DNA of 64,000 nt from contig NZ_BMDJ01000002.1 of assembly GCF_014635725.1 (NCBI RefSeq), forward strand, positions 186,001 through 250,000, in the 5' to 3' direction. The notes under the pieces are model-generated. The model was not told where the DNA came from and ran no database searches. It saw only the letters and a program-made list of their open reading frames with translations. Positions 1 through 8,966 of this stretch are shown one piece after another. The DNA is from Pedobacter mendelii. GTDB taxonomy: Bacteria; Bacteroidota; Bacteroidia; Sphingobacteriales; Sphingobacteriaceae. The stretch's first letter is position 1. Each line of letters opens with the position of its first letter. Both the position numbers and the translations under genes were made by a program.

Positions 1-710
1 CCTTTTGCTGCTTTTATTTGTGCTGGATCAGTTGTTACAACAAAATGGTGAGCACCGAGTTTTTTTGAATCTTCTTCTTTCTTAGGCGAAGTACTCAATA
101 CGGTTACTTCTGCACCAAATGCAACTCCAAATTTAACAGCCATATGCCCTAAGCCGCCTAATCCTAATACTGCTAATTTATGGCCTTTTCCTACCTTCCA
201 ATGACGTAATGGCGAATATGTTGTAATTCCTGCACATAGAAGTGGAGCAACAGCTGCCAAATCTAATTTATCAGAAATGTTGAGAACAAATTCTTCTCTA
301 ACAACAATACTATCTGAGTATCCACCATAGGTAGGCGTTTTACCATCCCTTTCTAAACCATTATAAGTTTGGGTATTTCCTTCTAAACAATATTGCTCTA
401 AATCCTGCTTACAATTTTCGCACACTTGGCAAGAATCTACCATACAACCTGTACCAGCAAGATCGCCAACTTTAAATTTCTTAACATGGTCGCCAACTTT
501 AACCACGCGACCAACAATTTCATGACCTGGAACCATTGGAAAAATACCAGGGAACCAATCATTTTTAATCTGATGAAGATCAGAGTGGCAAACGCCACAG
601 AAAAGTATTTCGAACTGTACATCATGTGGTCCTACTTCTCTACGTTCAAAGTTCCAAGGTGCCAGGTCTGTTTCGGCAGTTTGTGCCGCATATCCTTTTG
701 TTGTTATCAT
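1..710 (-). CDS. Zinc-dependent alcohol dehydrogenase, YahK type (3' end outside window)
   Basis: Medium-chain NAD(P)-dependent alcohol/aldehyde reductase; the family reduces aldehydes in the cytoplasm. The protein starts MITTKGYAAQ at 710 and 236 residues are visible. Catalytic-zinc ligands are C38 (in FCGVCHSD) and H63 (in PGHEIVG). The structural-zinc cysteines are C94, C97, C100 and C108. A Rossmann glycine motif GLGGLG follows near residue 175. The reading frame is open to the window edge, so the last ~110 residues are missing. It lies 158 bp downstream of the GH127 gene on the same strand, so it may be read through from the PUL, but nothing ties it to sugar use. The exact substrate cannot be told from sequence. 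Confidence 0.93.
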   Translation of the reverse strand, partial: MITTKGYAAQTAETDLAPWNFERREVGPHDVQFEILFCGVCHSDLHQIKNDWFPGIFPMVPGHEIVGRVVKVGDHVKKFKVGDLAGTGCMVDSCQVCENCKQDLEQYCLEGNTQTYNGLERDGKTPTYGGYSDSIVVREEFVLNISDKLDLAAVAPLLCAGITTYSPLRHWKVGKGHKLAVLGLGGLGHMAVKFGVAFGAEVTVLSTSPKKEEDSKKLGAHHFVVTTDPAQIKAAK

Positions 711-868
711 AATAATTTTAATTTACTATACTTCAACAAAAATAACAGCCAATTGTTAAATAAATATTACGCAAATCAAAGAATTGCTTACGATATTCAA
801 ACAATGGCTATTTTTGCCAAAGACGTGATAGAATTTCAATTTTTGAGTTATTAACCAAAAATTAATTT

Positions 869-2839
869 TTATTTTGTCATTTCCGGAAACCACACGCTCA
901 TCTCTCCTTTTCCTCGGTTTGCCCATGCATAATATGGAATAACAGTAAGTTGGACTCTATTTTCAGCACCATTAGCTTTGAGGCTGATAACAGGCGCTTT
1001 AAGTTTGATAACTCCATTCAAAATTTCAGAATGAAAATCTCCTGTAAACTGAGCTGTTGATGGAATCCTTATGGATGATATTGCTGCCACATTGTCAACA
1101 GATTCGCCACAAAAAATTATCGGCCCACGTTGTAAGCTTATCTTTCCTTGGTTCTCTACAAGATTTTTTTTAGCAATAATTTTTTTTAATTGCATAGGCA
1201 GTACAAATTTTACGGCATCTCCCTTTTTCCATTGGCGATTAATTACTACGTAACCCTTTTTTACATGATAATTGACATTTATGCCATTAACCATTACTTT
1301 AAAACCCGTCTTACCACTTTCTTCATATTTATATAAATCAGACGGTATTGCTTCATTTCTTACCCAGCCGGGTAAGCGCAAGTTAAGGCTAAACTTTAGC
1401 GTACGTTCCGGATCGACAGCTATATTTAAGTTTCCATCCCAAGGATAGTTATTATTTTGAGTGATCTTAATTTTTTCTTTGTTGATTTCTAATTCTGTAA
1501 TGCTCGCTACAAATAGGTTTATATAAATCTGATCATTCATCTGCGCATAAATATACCCGGGCAGAGAAGGCAAAAATCTTGAGATGTTGGTAGGGCAGCA
1601 TGAACATTCAAACCAACCCGATCTTGTTGCTTCTGCATCTTTATGGCTAACACCATCAATAATTTGCATAGCATTAGTGTAGAAAAACGATTTCCCATCT
1701 AAACCAACACCAGAAAGTAAAGCATTATATAATATTTTCTCTAACACATCAATATATTTAGAATCGCCATGGAGTAAAAACATACGCTGGTTCCAGTACA
1801 CATTTCCAACTGCTGCGCAAGTTTCATTGTAAGCTGTTGCATTTGGTAATTCATAATCATTCCCAAAGCGCTCTCCATCAGGCACAGCACCTATTCCACC
1901 TTGTACGTACATTTTTTTACTGCACATATTATCCCAAATTTTGTCGATGGCTTTTATATATCCTGGATCTCCTGTTAATGCTGCCACATCTGCCATTCCT
2001 GAATACAAATACATTGCTCTAACCGCATGTCCTACAGCTTCATTTTGTTCAATAACAGTTTCGTTATCCTGCCAATATTTTCCATTTTTCCAAGGATTAT
2101 TATCCTGAATATCATATTTCTTTTTTCCACGCTGGTCAATAAAGAATTTCGCCAGTTTTAAATAACTTTCATTAGCTGTTATTCTATATAATCTTACCAA
2201 TGCCATCTCAACAATTTCATGCCCAGGTGCTACACTTCGCTTATTTTCTCCAAATGTTGCTACCAACAGATTAGCATTTTTAATGGCAATATTTAGAAAA
2301 TTCTTTTTCCCGGTAGATTGATAATGTGCTACAGCAGCCTCTATCAAATGGCCAGCATTATATAATTCGTGGCTCATGTTCGCTTCATTAATCCATCTTT
2401 CTTTCCCTGACCATGAAGGTGGATTTTCAGGATTAATGGTTCGGGCAGTATAAAGATAACCATCTGGCTCCTGAGCATTGGCAATGACAACAATTAAAGA
2501 ATCTATGTAATTATCTAACTTAGCATCTGGATAAACGGCCAATGAATATGATGCCCCTTCAATGGTTTTATAAATATCGGTATCATCAAAAACATAAGTT
2601 GTGCAAAACTTACCTTTTTTAGCAGCAGCCATTTCAAAATTTTTAATTCTCCCAGTATTTTCGCAACGGGCAAAGGAAGTAGGAATGGTTACATTTTTAT
2701 TGGTCTCAATTCGGGGAAGCCAAAATTTATCTGCCAGTTTTACTTTATTAAATTGTATAGGATTTATTTTATAATCCTGAAGATTTTGAGCGTATGTAAT
2801 TTTACCGATCAGCAGGAGTAATAAAATAGCGTATTTCAT
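869..2839 (-). CDS. GH127 family (DUF1680) beta-L-arabinofuranosidase-like
   Basis: A 656-residue protein with a cleavable signal peptide (about residues 1-17), followed by the all-helical GH127 barrel and C-terminal beta domains. Family members cleave terminal beta-L-arabinofuranosyl residues using a zinc-bound cysteine nucleophile. The zinc site is recognisable: E339 and C341 in YNETC, then C414 and C415 in CSCCPTN, matching the Glu/Cys3 site known for Bifidobacterium HypBA1. It is 33 bp after the rhamnose mutarotase gene and is the last glycosidase of the PUL. In an arabinogalactan setting it would trim arabinose side chains in the periplasm. Other GH127 specificities (for example 3-C-carboxy-5-deoxy-L-xylose release) are possible, so the exact sugar is uncertain. 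Confidence 0.9.
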   Translation of the reverse strand: MKYAILLLLLIGKITYAQNLQDYKINPIQFNKVKLADKFWLPRIETNKNVTIPTSFARCENTGRIKNFEMAAAKKGKFCTTYVFDDTDIYKTIEGASYSLAVYPDAKLDNYIDSLIVVIANAQEPDGYLYTARTINPENPPSWSGKERWINEANMSHELYNAGHLIEAAVAHYQSTGKKNFLNIAIKNANLLVATFGENKRSVAPGHEIVEMALVRLYRITANESYLKLAKFFIDQRGKKKYDIQDNNPWKNGKYWQDNETVIEQNEAVGHAVRAMYLYSGMADVAALTGDPGYIKAIDKIWDNMCSKKMYVQGGIGAVPDGERFGNDYELPNATAYNETCAAVGNVYWNQRMFLLHGDSKYIDVLEKILYNALLSGVGLDGKSFFYTNAMQIIDGVSHKDAEATRSGWFECSCCPTNISRFLPSLPGYIYAQMNDQIYINLFVASITELEINKEKIKITQNNNYPWDGNLNIAVDPERTLKFSLNLRLPGWVRNEAIPSDLYKYEESGKTGFKVMVNGINVNYHVKKGYVVINRQWKKGDAVKFVLPMQLKKIIAKKNLVENQGKISLQRGPIIFCGESVDNVAAISSIRIPSTAQFTGDFHSEILNGVIKLKAPVISLKANGAENRVQLTVIPYYAWANRGKGEMSVWFPEMTK

Positions 2840-2872
2840 ATTCTAAAATATTAAAATAATACAAACTGCAAG

Positions 2873-3187
2873 TTAAGGTAAATAAAATACTTCCTTTAGT
2901 GGAATCGAAATTGGTGAATTATCCGAATTGCTTTCCATAATATCGCCCATAAATGCCCACCACTTTTGCATAATGGGTTGAGCCGGTAAATTATCCATAA
3001 GTTTAGGGTTTGCCATCTTTAAAACAGCAAATAAATCGTTGGTTGTTTCATCATAAAAGATTGAATAGTCCATTATTCCTGTATCGCTTAGTAATTCAAC
3101 TAATTCTGGCCAGATTTTATCATGCCTTTTTATGTATTCCTTTTCGTAACCTGAAAACAATTTCATTTTAAATGCTATCCTTACCAT
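2873..3187 (-). CDS. rhaM: L-rhamnose mutarotase
   Basis: A 104-residue cytoplasmic protein of the RhaM/DUF718 family, which interconverts alpha- and beta-L-rhamnopyranose. The start is MVRIAFKMKL. Family features seen are the early basic stretch, the HDKIWPEL segment, the DYSIFYDE strand (residues ~41-48) and the QKWWAFMGDIM helix. Length is normal for the family. It sits in the glycosidase operon, 11 bp after the GH16 gene and 33 bp before GH127. It is the only rhamnose-metabolism gene in the window, so its place here suggests that the PUL substrate releases L-rhamnose. No kinase, isomerase or aldolase for rhamnose is present. Confidence 0.92.
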   Translation of the reverse strand: MVRIAFKMKLFSGYEKEYIKRHDKIWPELVELLSDTGIMDYSIFYDETTNDLFAVLKMANPKLMDNLPAQPIMQKWWAFMGDIMESNSDNSPISIPLKEVFYLP

Positions 3188-3198
3188 GCTTATTTAAA

Positions 3199-4047
3199 TT
3201 ATTTTTGATAAACCCTAACGTAGTCTACTTCCATCCGGTTCGGAAATTTAGTATCCTTTAAATCGCCACCATTTAAACCACCCATCGCTAAATCTAAAAG
3301 TATGTAATGTTTTTGCATAAAAGGATTGATACCCGTACCATCATCATTTTTCAATTGTTTCAAAGTCGTTTTATTTAGAAGTAAACCATCAACATATAAA
3401 CTTATGGCTTCGCTATCCCAATCCATTCTCCAAATATGGAACTTTGCAGCCCATTTCTTACCCCCAAGTTCTTCTGTTGATTTCGTATTGCTAAACCACT
3501 TTGGTTTTTTACTGGTGCCAAGCGAAGCGATATTAGCCAGTAATTTTCCACGATAATATTCCATAATATCAATTTCACCATTTGCGGGCCAATTGCCTTT
3601 TTCGCCAAGTGTCCAGAAAGCGGGCCAAAGTCCATCCGAAATATCAATACGACCACGCATTTCAAACCTCCCATATTGAAAACTTCGCAAATCTTTGGTT
3701 ATTAAACAAGCAGATGTATATTCTATGTTATTCGGTTTTTTACGCCAGTTGTTGCTACCTTCTTCAAACAATGGATTAGGTTTTTGCTCTTTTCGGGCTT
3801 CAATAATAAGGAAACCATTTTTACAGAAAGCATTTTCAGGCTGATACCATTGCAACTCTTCATTTCGAACAAAACCTTTTTCATAAGTCCAGTTTGAAGC
3901 ATCAGGAAACCCATCTTTTTTAAATTCATCAGACCAAACCAGTTTATAACCTTCTTTCGAATATTTTTTTTCGAATTGCCGGGCGTTTAATGAATTTGCA
4001 ATTAGTAAAGTAAAAAAAATAAATAGAAGAAATATATTACTTTTCAT
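3199..4047 (-). CDS. GH16 family endo-glycosidase
   Basis: A 282-residue secreted enzyme with an N-terminal hydrophobic signal (residues ~1-22). The GH16 catalytic signature is intact in the NGEIDIMEYY segment: E158 nucleophile, D160, E163 acid/base. The upstream WSDEF motif (residues 38-42) and the C-terminal MEVDYVRVYQ strand are also typical. GH16 enzymes of this layout include laminarinases and, in arabinogalactan loci of Bacteroides, endo-beta-1,3-galactanases. Given the neighbouring GH35 and exo-galactanase-like GH43, endo-galactanase is the better guess, but beta-1,3-glucanase cannot be excluded. It lies 10 bp after GH35 and 11 bp before rhaM, in one operon. Confidence 0.92.
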   Translation of the reverse strand: MKSNIFLLFIFFTLLIANSLNARQFEKKYSKEGYKLVWSDEFKKDGFPDASNWTYEKGFVRNEELQWYQPENAFCKNGFLIIEARKEQKPNPLFEEGSNNWRKKPNNIEYTSACLITKDLRSFQYGRFEMRGRIDISDGLWPAFWTLGEKGNWPANGEIDIMEYYRGKLLANIASLGTSKKPKWFSNTKSTEELGGKKWAAKFHIWRMDWDSEAISLYVDGLLLNKTTLKQLKNDDGTGINPFMQKHYILLDLAMGGLNGGDLKDTKFPNRMEVDYVRVYQK

Positions 4048-4057
4048 TTGGAATCGA

Positions 4058-5887
4058 TTAATTCGATAACTTATTTAAAATTGGAGTGGCAATTGCTTCT
4101 AAAATATCTTGCTGAGGTTTTAATAATTCTAAAACAGAAATTTCGTTCTTGCCTACTTTTAACCATTCTTTAGGAAGGTAAAGTGTTTGTTGCGGACCAA
4201 TGCCCCAATATTTACCTAAATTGCGCCCGTTAACCCAAACAACACCTTTACCCCAATTTGTCATGTTTAAATAGGTATCGCCAACTTTTGAAATATTAAA
4301 GGTGCCACTTTGAACAACCGGACCATCTACTGTTTTCTGTAAAGGTGAAACCTTTGAGGTAACGGCAGAAATATCATTAAATGGAAAACTAAACATTTCC
4401 CAGTTTTTTAATTCTTCACCCCGAAATAAAACCTTTTCTGTTATTCCTTTTTTGTTTTCCAGCAGATATTTACCAAAGTTAATTCTACCCATATTCTCTA
4501 CAAAAATATCAAGCTGAACTTCTCCTTCGGGTAATTGTAATTCCAGGCTATCTAAAAGTGTTCTTCTATCTAGAACGCCAACTCTTTTTTGATTAATAAA
4601 CACCAAAGCGTAATCTCTTAACTGCTTAACCTGAAGCAAACCTTTCCTTCCTCCTGCTATTTTAGTTCGGTACAACACATATCCATAATCTTGTTTTAAA
4701 TCTTCAAAAGTTAATGGGGTTTCATTTTTAACCGCAGTTGGTAAAGCATTAAATAAATTGATTTTATTAGTTAGCTTAAATGGTTTTACCGCAATAGCTG
4801 GTTTATCCGCTGGAATTGGTGGCAAGCTTTTACCTTTTGGAAGGTATTTCCCAATTACTTCCCTAAATTGTCTAAATTTTTCAGTTGAGTTTCCAGCTTC
4901 ATTTAATGGCGCATCGTAATCGTAACTGCTTATTTGAGGTTCATAAGGCGAAGTATCTTTATAATTTGCACCATTCATAAATGCTCTCGTTGTGCCACCG
5001 TGGAACATATACATATTGATAGAAATACCCGCAGCTAGAACAGAATCTAATTTACCAGTATATTTTTCTGCCGGAACCGTATGATGTGGTGTTCCCCACC
5101 AATCGAACCAAGCCGGATACCATTCTGCGATAAAATAAGGGCCTTTTCCATCGTGATATTTATTAATCATGCTTTTAACCCTTTCAGGATTATCCTGACC
5201 ATTTATTGCGGGTAATAAGCCAGATAAATAGCCACCTTTAATATCAGCTTCAGGGTCGCAAGTGTATAATAACCCATCAAAACCCGCGGCAATGAACATT
5301 TTTCGGTTAATATCTAAATATTCTTTATCAGCTGCATAAGAACCATACTCATTTTCTACCTGAACCATAAGTACATTACCGCCGTGGTTTACTTGAAGTG
5401 GTGCCAACTGCTTACCAACTTCATTAATGTATTTTTTGTATTCTTCAAGGTATTGCGATTCTTTACTGCGAACCACCAAACCTTTTTCTGTTTGTAACCA
5501 ATATGGGTAGCCACCAAATTCCCACTCGGCGCACACATAAGGGCTTGGTCTTAAAATCACCCATAGCCCCTCTTCTTTAGCAATTTTCACGAATTCTGCA
5601 ATGTTGTTATTTCCAGAAAAATCGAATTTGCCCTTTTGAGGCTCGTGCAAATTCCAAAAAACATAAGTACCAATGGTATTTAAACCCATGGCTTTAGCCA
5701 TTTTCATACGGTCTCGCCAGGCTTCTTTTGGTACACGTGGATAATGAATTTCTCCGGAGATAATTTGAAATGGCTTTCCATCTAGTAGAAAGTTGTTTTT
5801 ACCAAGTTCGAAAGTATGCTTAATTTGCTGACTAAAACCATTTAATGCAAAGCAAAAGCAAATTATGAGTATTAGATTTTTTTTCAT
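4058..5887 (-). CDS. GH35 family beta-galactosidase
   Basis: A 609-residue secreted enzyme with a signal peptide at residues 1-20. The GH35 TIM barrel covers about residues 30-350. It opens with FLLDGKPFQIISGEIHYPR, carries the acid/base E180 in VQVENEYGS and the nucleophile E255 in IAEWYPAWFDWWG. The remaining residues form the C-terminal beta-sandwich domains, with WVNGRNLGKYW near 560. It removes terminal beta-galactose in the periplasm. Length matches Bacteroidota GH35 proteins. It starts 104 bp after the GH43 gene and is closely followed by GH16. In the proposed arabinogalactan pathway it would act on beta-1,6- or beta-1,3-linked galactose. Confidence 0.95.
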   Translation of the reverse strand: MKKNLILIICFCFALNGFSQQIKHTFELGKNNFLLDGKPFQIISGEIHYPRVPKEAWRDRMKMAKAMGLNTIGTYVFWNLHEPQKGKFDFSGNNNIAEFVKIAKEEGLWVILRPSPYVCAEWEFGGYPYWLQTEKGLVVRSKESQYLEEYKKYINEVGKQLAPLQVNHGGNVLMVQVENEYGSYAADKEYLDINRKMFIAAGFDGLLYTCDPEADIKGGYLSGLLPAINGQDNPERVKSMINKYHDGKGPYFIAEWYPAWFDWWGTPHHTVPAEKYTGKLDSVLAAGISINMYMFHGGTTRAFMNGANYKDTSPYEPQISSYDYDAPLNEAGNSTEKFRQFREVIGKYLPKGKSLPPIPADKPAIAVKPFKLTNKINLFNALPTAVKNETPLTFEDLKQDYGYVLYRTKIAGGRKGLLQVKQLRDYALVFINQKRVGVLDRRTLLDSLELQLPEGEVQLDIFVENMGRINFGKYLLENKKGITEKVLFRGEELKNWEMFSFPFNDISAVTSKVSPLQKTVDGPVVQSGTFNISKVGDTYLNMTNWGKGVVWVNGRNLGKYWGIGPQQTLYLPKEWLKVGKNEISVLELLKPQQDILEAIATPILNKLSN

Positions 5888-5991
5888 TTTTAATTTTGGG
5901 TAGATGATTAAAGGCTTTTTTTCGACAAAAGAATCTACTAATGCATATTTATTACGCAGATAAACTTTGTCCCTTTTTAATTTTTATTTTC

Positions 5992-7107
5992 TTATTTAAA
6001 GAAATTCAGATTCCATTTATCTGACCACTCGATTTTTAATTTATTATCTACAAATTGAATTGGAAGCCATAAATAACGACCATCAATTGCATTTTTAGGT
6101 TCCCATTTATCGGCCATAAAAATAAATGCATTCTTTTTTCCTGGGGCCGGAAGTACGTAAGTACTTTGGCCGCCGAAGGTTTTATCGGCACCAGAACCAA
6201 CACATGGATTACCCATATATTCCCATGGACCAAAAATAGATTTTGCTTTAAACCACCTTGCTGGGTTTGGTGCCCAACCTGTACATCCAGAACCAATCAT
6301 ATAATAAATTCCATCTTTTTTAAATAAAGCTGGTGCTTCGGTTTGCTGCCCAACGTAAATCCTGATGAACTTTCCTGTGTGGCCTAAGTAATCTGGTGTT
6401 AATTCTGCAAGGTGTAATGTGAAATTTTCTTCCGAAGAAAATATATGATAAGCTTTACCATCATCGTCAACAAAAATCGTCATGTCTCTGGCCATTTGTC
6501 CACCAGGTAAATCGCGACAGAAGAAGCCGTCACTTTTATTTGCAGGTCTTTCGCAGTTTACTTTTTCATTTTCAGGTGTTCCGGAAGCATAAAAAGGCAA
6601 TATACCTGGATTTGGACGATAACTTTTAATAAATGTATAAGGCCCGGTTGCTTTATCGGCGGTGGCTACACCTGTACGGGCTGCTGCATAACCTTTACCC
6701 AAAAGTTCAAGATGGAACCACATCACAAATTTTTTGGTTTTTTTATTGTAAACTACTTTCGGACGTTCTAAAATGCAGCCCTTTGCAATATCACTTTTTA
6801 AATCTTCAGAAACTGAAAGTGCAATCCCTTCATCTTTCCAGTTGTATAAATCTTTTGATGAATAACAATGCACACCTAATTGTGCTGTATTTCCCTTTTC
6901 GCCTTCTATTTTATGCTCCCCAAACCAATAATAAACGCCTTTACTATAAACAATACCACCTCCATGAGCGTTAATGTGAATACCATTATTATCTTTCCAG
7001 ATTTTACCCGGTGTAAAATCCTGATAGGATTCTTGCGCAAAAACCTGATTACTTGCTAAGCAACTAATGAAAATAAGACCAACGAAAAGAGATAAACGAT
7101 TGTACAT
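5992..7107 (-). CDS. GH43 family protein, exo-beta-1,3-galactanase-like (subfamily 24/34 type)
   Basis: A five-bladed propeller glycosidase. I start it at the Met at 7107 because this gives a normal signal peptide (MYNRLSLFVGLIFISC, ending near VFAQ); the upstream Met at 7152 would add 15 residues of poor signal character. Key segments are INAHGGGIVY with YYWFGEHK, the LERPKVVYN segment holding the likely catalytic acid, and TEAPALFKKDGIYYMIGSGCTGW. These resemble exo-beta-1,3-galactanase-type GH43 proteins more than arabinanases. The canonical aspartate base position is not obvious, as in known exo-galactanases. It is the first glycosidase after the SusCD genes, separated by a hairpin. Subfamily assignment is from memory of motifs. 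Confidence 0.82.
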   Translation of the reverse strand: MYNRLSLFVGLIFISCLASNQVFAQESYQDFTPGKIWKDNNGIHINAHGGGIVYSKGVYYWFGEHKIEGEKGNTAQLGVHCYSSKDLYNWKDEGIALSVSEDLKSDIAKGCILERPKVVYNKKTKKFVMWFHLELLGKGYAAARTGVATADKATGPYTFIKSYRPNPGILPFYASGTPENEKVNCERPANKSDGFFCRDLPGGQMARDMTIFVDDDGKAYHIFSSEENFTLHLAELTPDYLGHTGKFIRIYVGQQTEAPALFKKDGIYYMIGSGCTGWAPNPARWFKAKSIFGPWEYMGNPCVGSGADKTFGGQSTYVLPAPGKKNAFIFMADKWEPKNAIDGRYLWLPIQFVDNKLKIEWSDKWNLNFFK

Positions 7108-7170
7108 AACACTTAAATATATATTTTTTGAATTAAGACTGTAAGATAGCAATTGTGTTTAAATTAATAA

Positions 7171-7194
7171 TCGGGCCATCCGAAGACGACCCGA
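7171..7194 (-). terminator. Hairpin between SusD and the downstream glycosidase operon
   Basis: The arms TCGGG (7171-7175) and CCCGA (7190-7194) can pair. Read on the minus strand, the hairpin is followed by a T/A-rich tract. It lies between the SusD stop (7214) and the GH43 start (7107). Partial termination or RNA processing here would favour SusC/SusD over the enzymes. Short stem, so only moderately supported. Confidence 0.4.
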
Positions 7195-7213
7195 AAAACT
7201 AACCAATATATTA

Positions 7214-8956
7214 TTAATAACCGGGGTTTTGTAAATAAGAAGGCAGTTTTAAAATCTCACTTTGTGGAATAGGCATTAAATAATTTGCTGGCCGGAAATT
7301 ATGTCTACGAATTGAATTACCTATTGCATAATTATAAGTAGTTGGATCGGTAGATGTTGAAGTAGTTCCAGTTTTAGGTGAAATCAACATTATTTTATTG
7401 AATTGATTTTCAGTTACCTCTGCAATTTTCCAACGACGTTCATCAAAGAACCTCATGTCTTCGAAAGCCATTTCAGTACGGCGTTCTTTTTGAATAACTA
7501 AACGAAGTTCATCTTGAGTAATGCCCGATTTAATTCCATAACGAGCGTCAGTTCCTGGCAAAATACCAGCACGATCTCTTAGTTTAAGAAGATAAGTCGT
7601 TGCTTCTGTAATTTGTCCCATTTCATTCAACGCTTCTGCATAGTTTAATATAATTTCACCATATCTGATCAACGGATAACCTCTATCTACGTTAGCTGAG
7701 CCTCCGAATGCAACATTTACATCACACATTTTTCTTCCGTAATAACCTGTATTTGTACCAATTCCAGTTCCATCACCTGGAGCATTCGAATAAGTAAAAA
7801 CTGGAGTTTGTGCGCCTGCATTATTTGCATACAAAGAGCCATTATAGATAATCGTATATGCAAACCTTGGATCACGATTGATGTATGGATTAGCTGGATT
7901 ATATCCGGAAGTTGGATCGGTAATCTGTTTCCCGTTTCTCATGTCAAATGCATCTACAATATTTTGCGTAGGCTGTGTATTAAAACCTCCAGAGCGAGAT
8001 GGCGGCCCAAAATGCCCTTCGAAATCTTTGTTGGGTGCTTGGGTTAATGTAAATATCAATTCTTCATTTTTTCTTGCAAGAAAAGATTTATAGAACCCAA
8101 AACCTGGAGCAGTTGTATTATCAATTACCAAATTATATTTGTTCATATCAATTACCGCTTTTGCTGCGTTGGCTGCAGCTGTCCAACGTGTAGCATCGAA
8201 AGTTGGATAAGCAATTATAGAAGCGATTGCTCCGGTTTTTACAATACCACCACCATTAAATAACGGACTTGCAGCGGTTAAAAGAACCCTCGATTTTAAT
8301 GCGAGGCACATTCCTTTGGTAATTCGACCATAATCTTGATCCAATTGATCTAAAGGTAATATTGCTGCAGTTGCATCACATTCGCTAACGATGTAGTCAA
8401 CACATTCCTTCCAAGTATTTCTAGGAATATCAATAATATCGTCTTTATCATAAACTTTATCCCCTATTAAAGCTATGCCACCAAATGTTCTAATTAAATA
8501 ATGATAATACCATGCCCTTAGAAATCTGGCTTCAGCGGCAACTAGCCTTTGTGTTGAGGGATGAAGTGGTGTTGTTGATAGTTTAGATAACAATAAATTT
8601 ACTGCACGGATTTCCAGATAAGGCTGAACATACATATCGGTACTGGTTCCCTTAACAATATTTAACGGACTAACGTTACCCGAATAGATGATCACAGCTT
8701 GTTGGCCCGCGCCACTATACCGATACTCTCCATCATCAGTCGCTTCATCTAAATTTCCATGACTATCCCAACGACCTTTGTTAAAAGAAAATCCGCGGCC
8801 TGCATAAATTCCATTTAAGAACCCTAATGTTCTCACACTGTCGCTGAATACTACAGTTGCGTCTTGTCCTGCATTTGCTTGATCAAGATAACTCGTTGCT
8901 TTTTTACAGGAGAATAACCCTATTAAAGCGAGGATGATTAAAAAATATTTTTTCAT
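7214..8956 (-). CDS. SusD/RagB-family nutrient-binding outer-membrane lipoprotein (second pair)
   Basis: A 580-residue SusD-like protein. The N-terminus MKKYFLIILALIGLFSCKK carries a lipobox with C17 as the lipidated cysteine, so it should be anchored to the outer membrane and cap the SusC barrel. The central TPR-like part includes AEARFLRAWYYHYLIRTFGG (residues ~141-160). The C-terminal region has the family's RRTEMAFEDMRFFDERRW motif and ends PQSEILKLPSYLQNPGY. It binds the glycan for import. The gene starts 10 bp after its SusC partner. It is similar in layout to the other SusD at 12099-13802, which suggests a tandem pair duplication. Confidence 0.96.
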   Translation of the reverse strand: MKKYFLIILALIGLFSCKKATSYLDQANAGQDATVVFSDSVRTLGFLNGIYAGRGFSFNKGRWDSHGNLDEATDDGEYRYSGAGQQAVIIYSGNVSPLNIVKGTSTDMYVQPYLEIRAVNLLLSKLSTTPLHPSTQRLVAAEARFLRAWYYHYLIRTFGGIALIGDKVYDKDDIIDIPRNTWKECVDYIVSECDATAAILPLDQLDQDYGRITKGMCLALKSRVLLTAASPLFNGGGIVKTGAIASIIAYPTFDATRWTAAANAAKAVIDMNKYNLVIDNTTAPGFGFYKSFLARKNEELIFTLTQAPNKDFEGHFGPPSRSGGFNTQPTQNIVDAFDMRNGKQITDPTSGYNPANPYINRDPRFAYTIIYNGSLYANNAGAQTPVFTYSNAPGDGTGIGTNTGYYGRKMCDVNVAFGGSANVDRGYPLIRYGEIILNYAEALNEMGQITEATTYLLKLRDRAGILPGTDARYGIKSGITQDELRLVIQKERRTEMAFEDMRFFDERRWKIAEVTENQFNKIMLISPKTGTTSTSTDPTTYNYAIGNSIRRHNFRPANYLMPIPQSEILKLPSYLQNPGY

Positions 8957-8966
8957 TGTCTATTGC

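Noticed and set aside
426-854. Long plus-strand frame opposite the alcohol dehydrogenase
   Set aside because: It is antisense to a clear zinc dehydrogenase with all zinc ligands. The translation has no domain sense.
3199-4047. Firm assignment of the GH16 enzyme as laminarinase
   Set aside because: The catalytic motif is shared with endo-galactanases, and the neighbourhood favours galactan. Specificity cannot be read from the visible residues.
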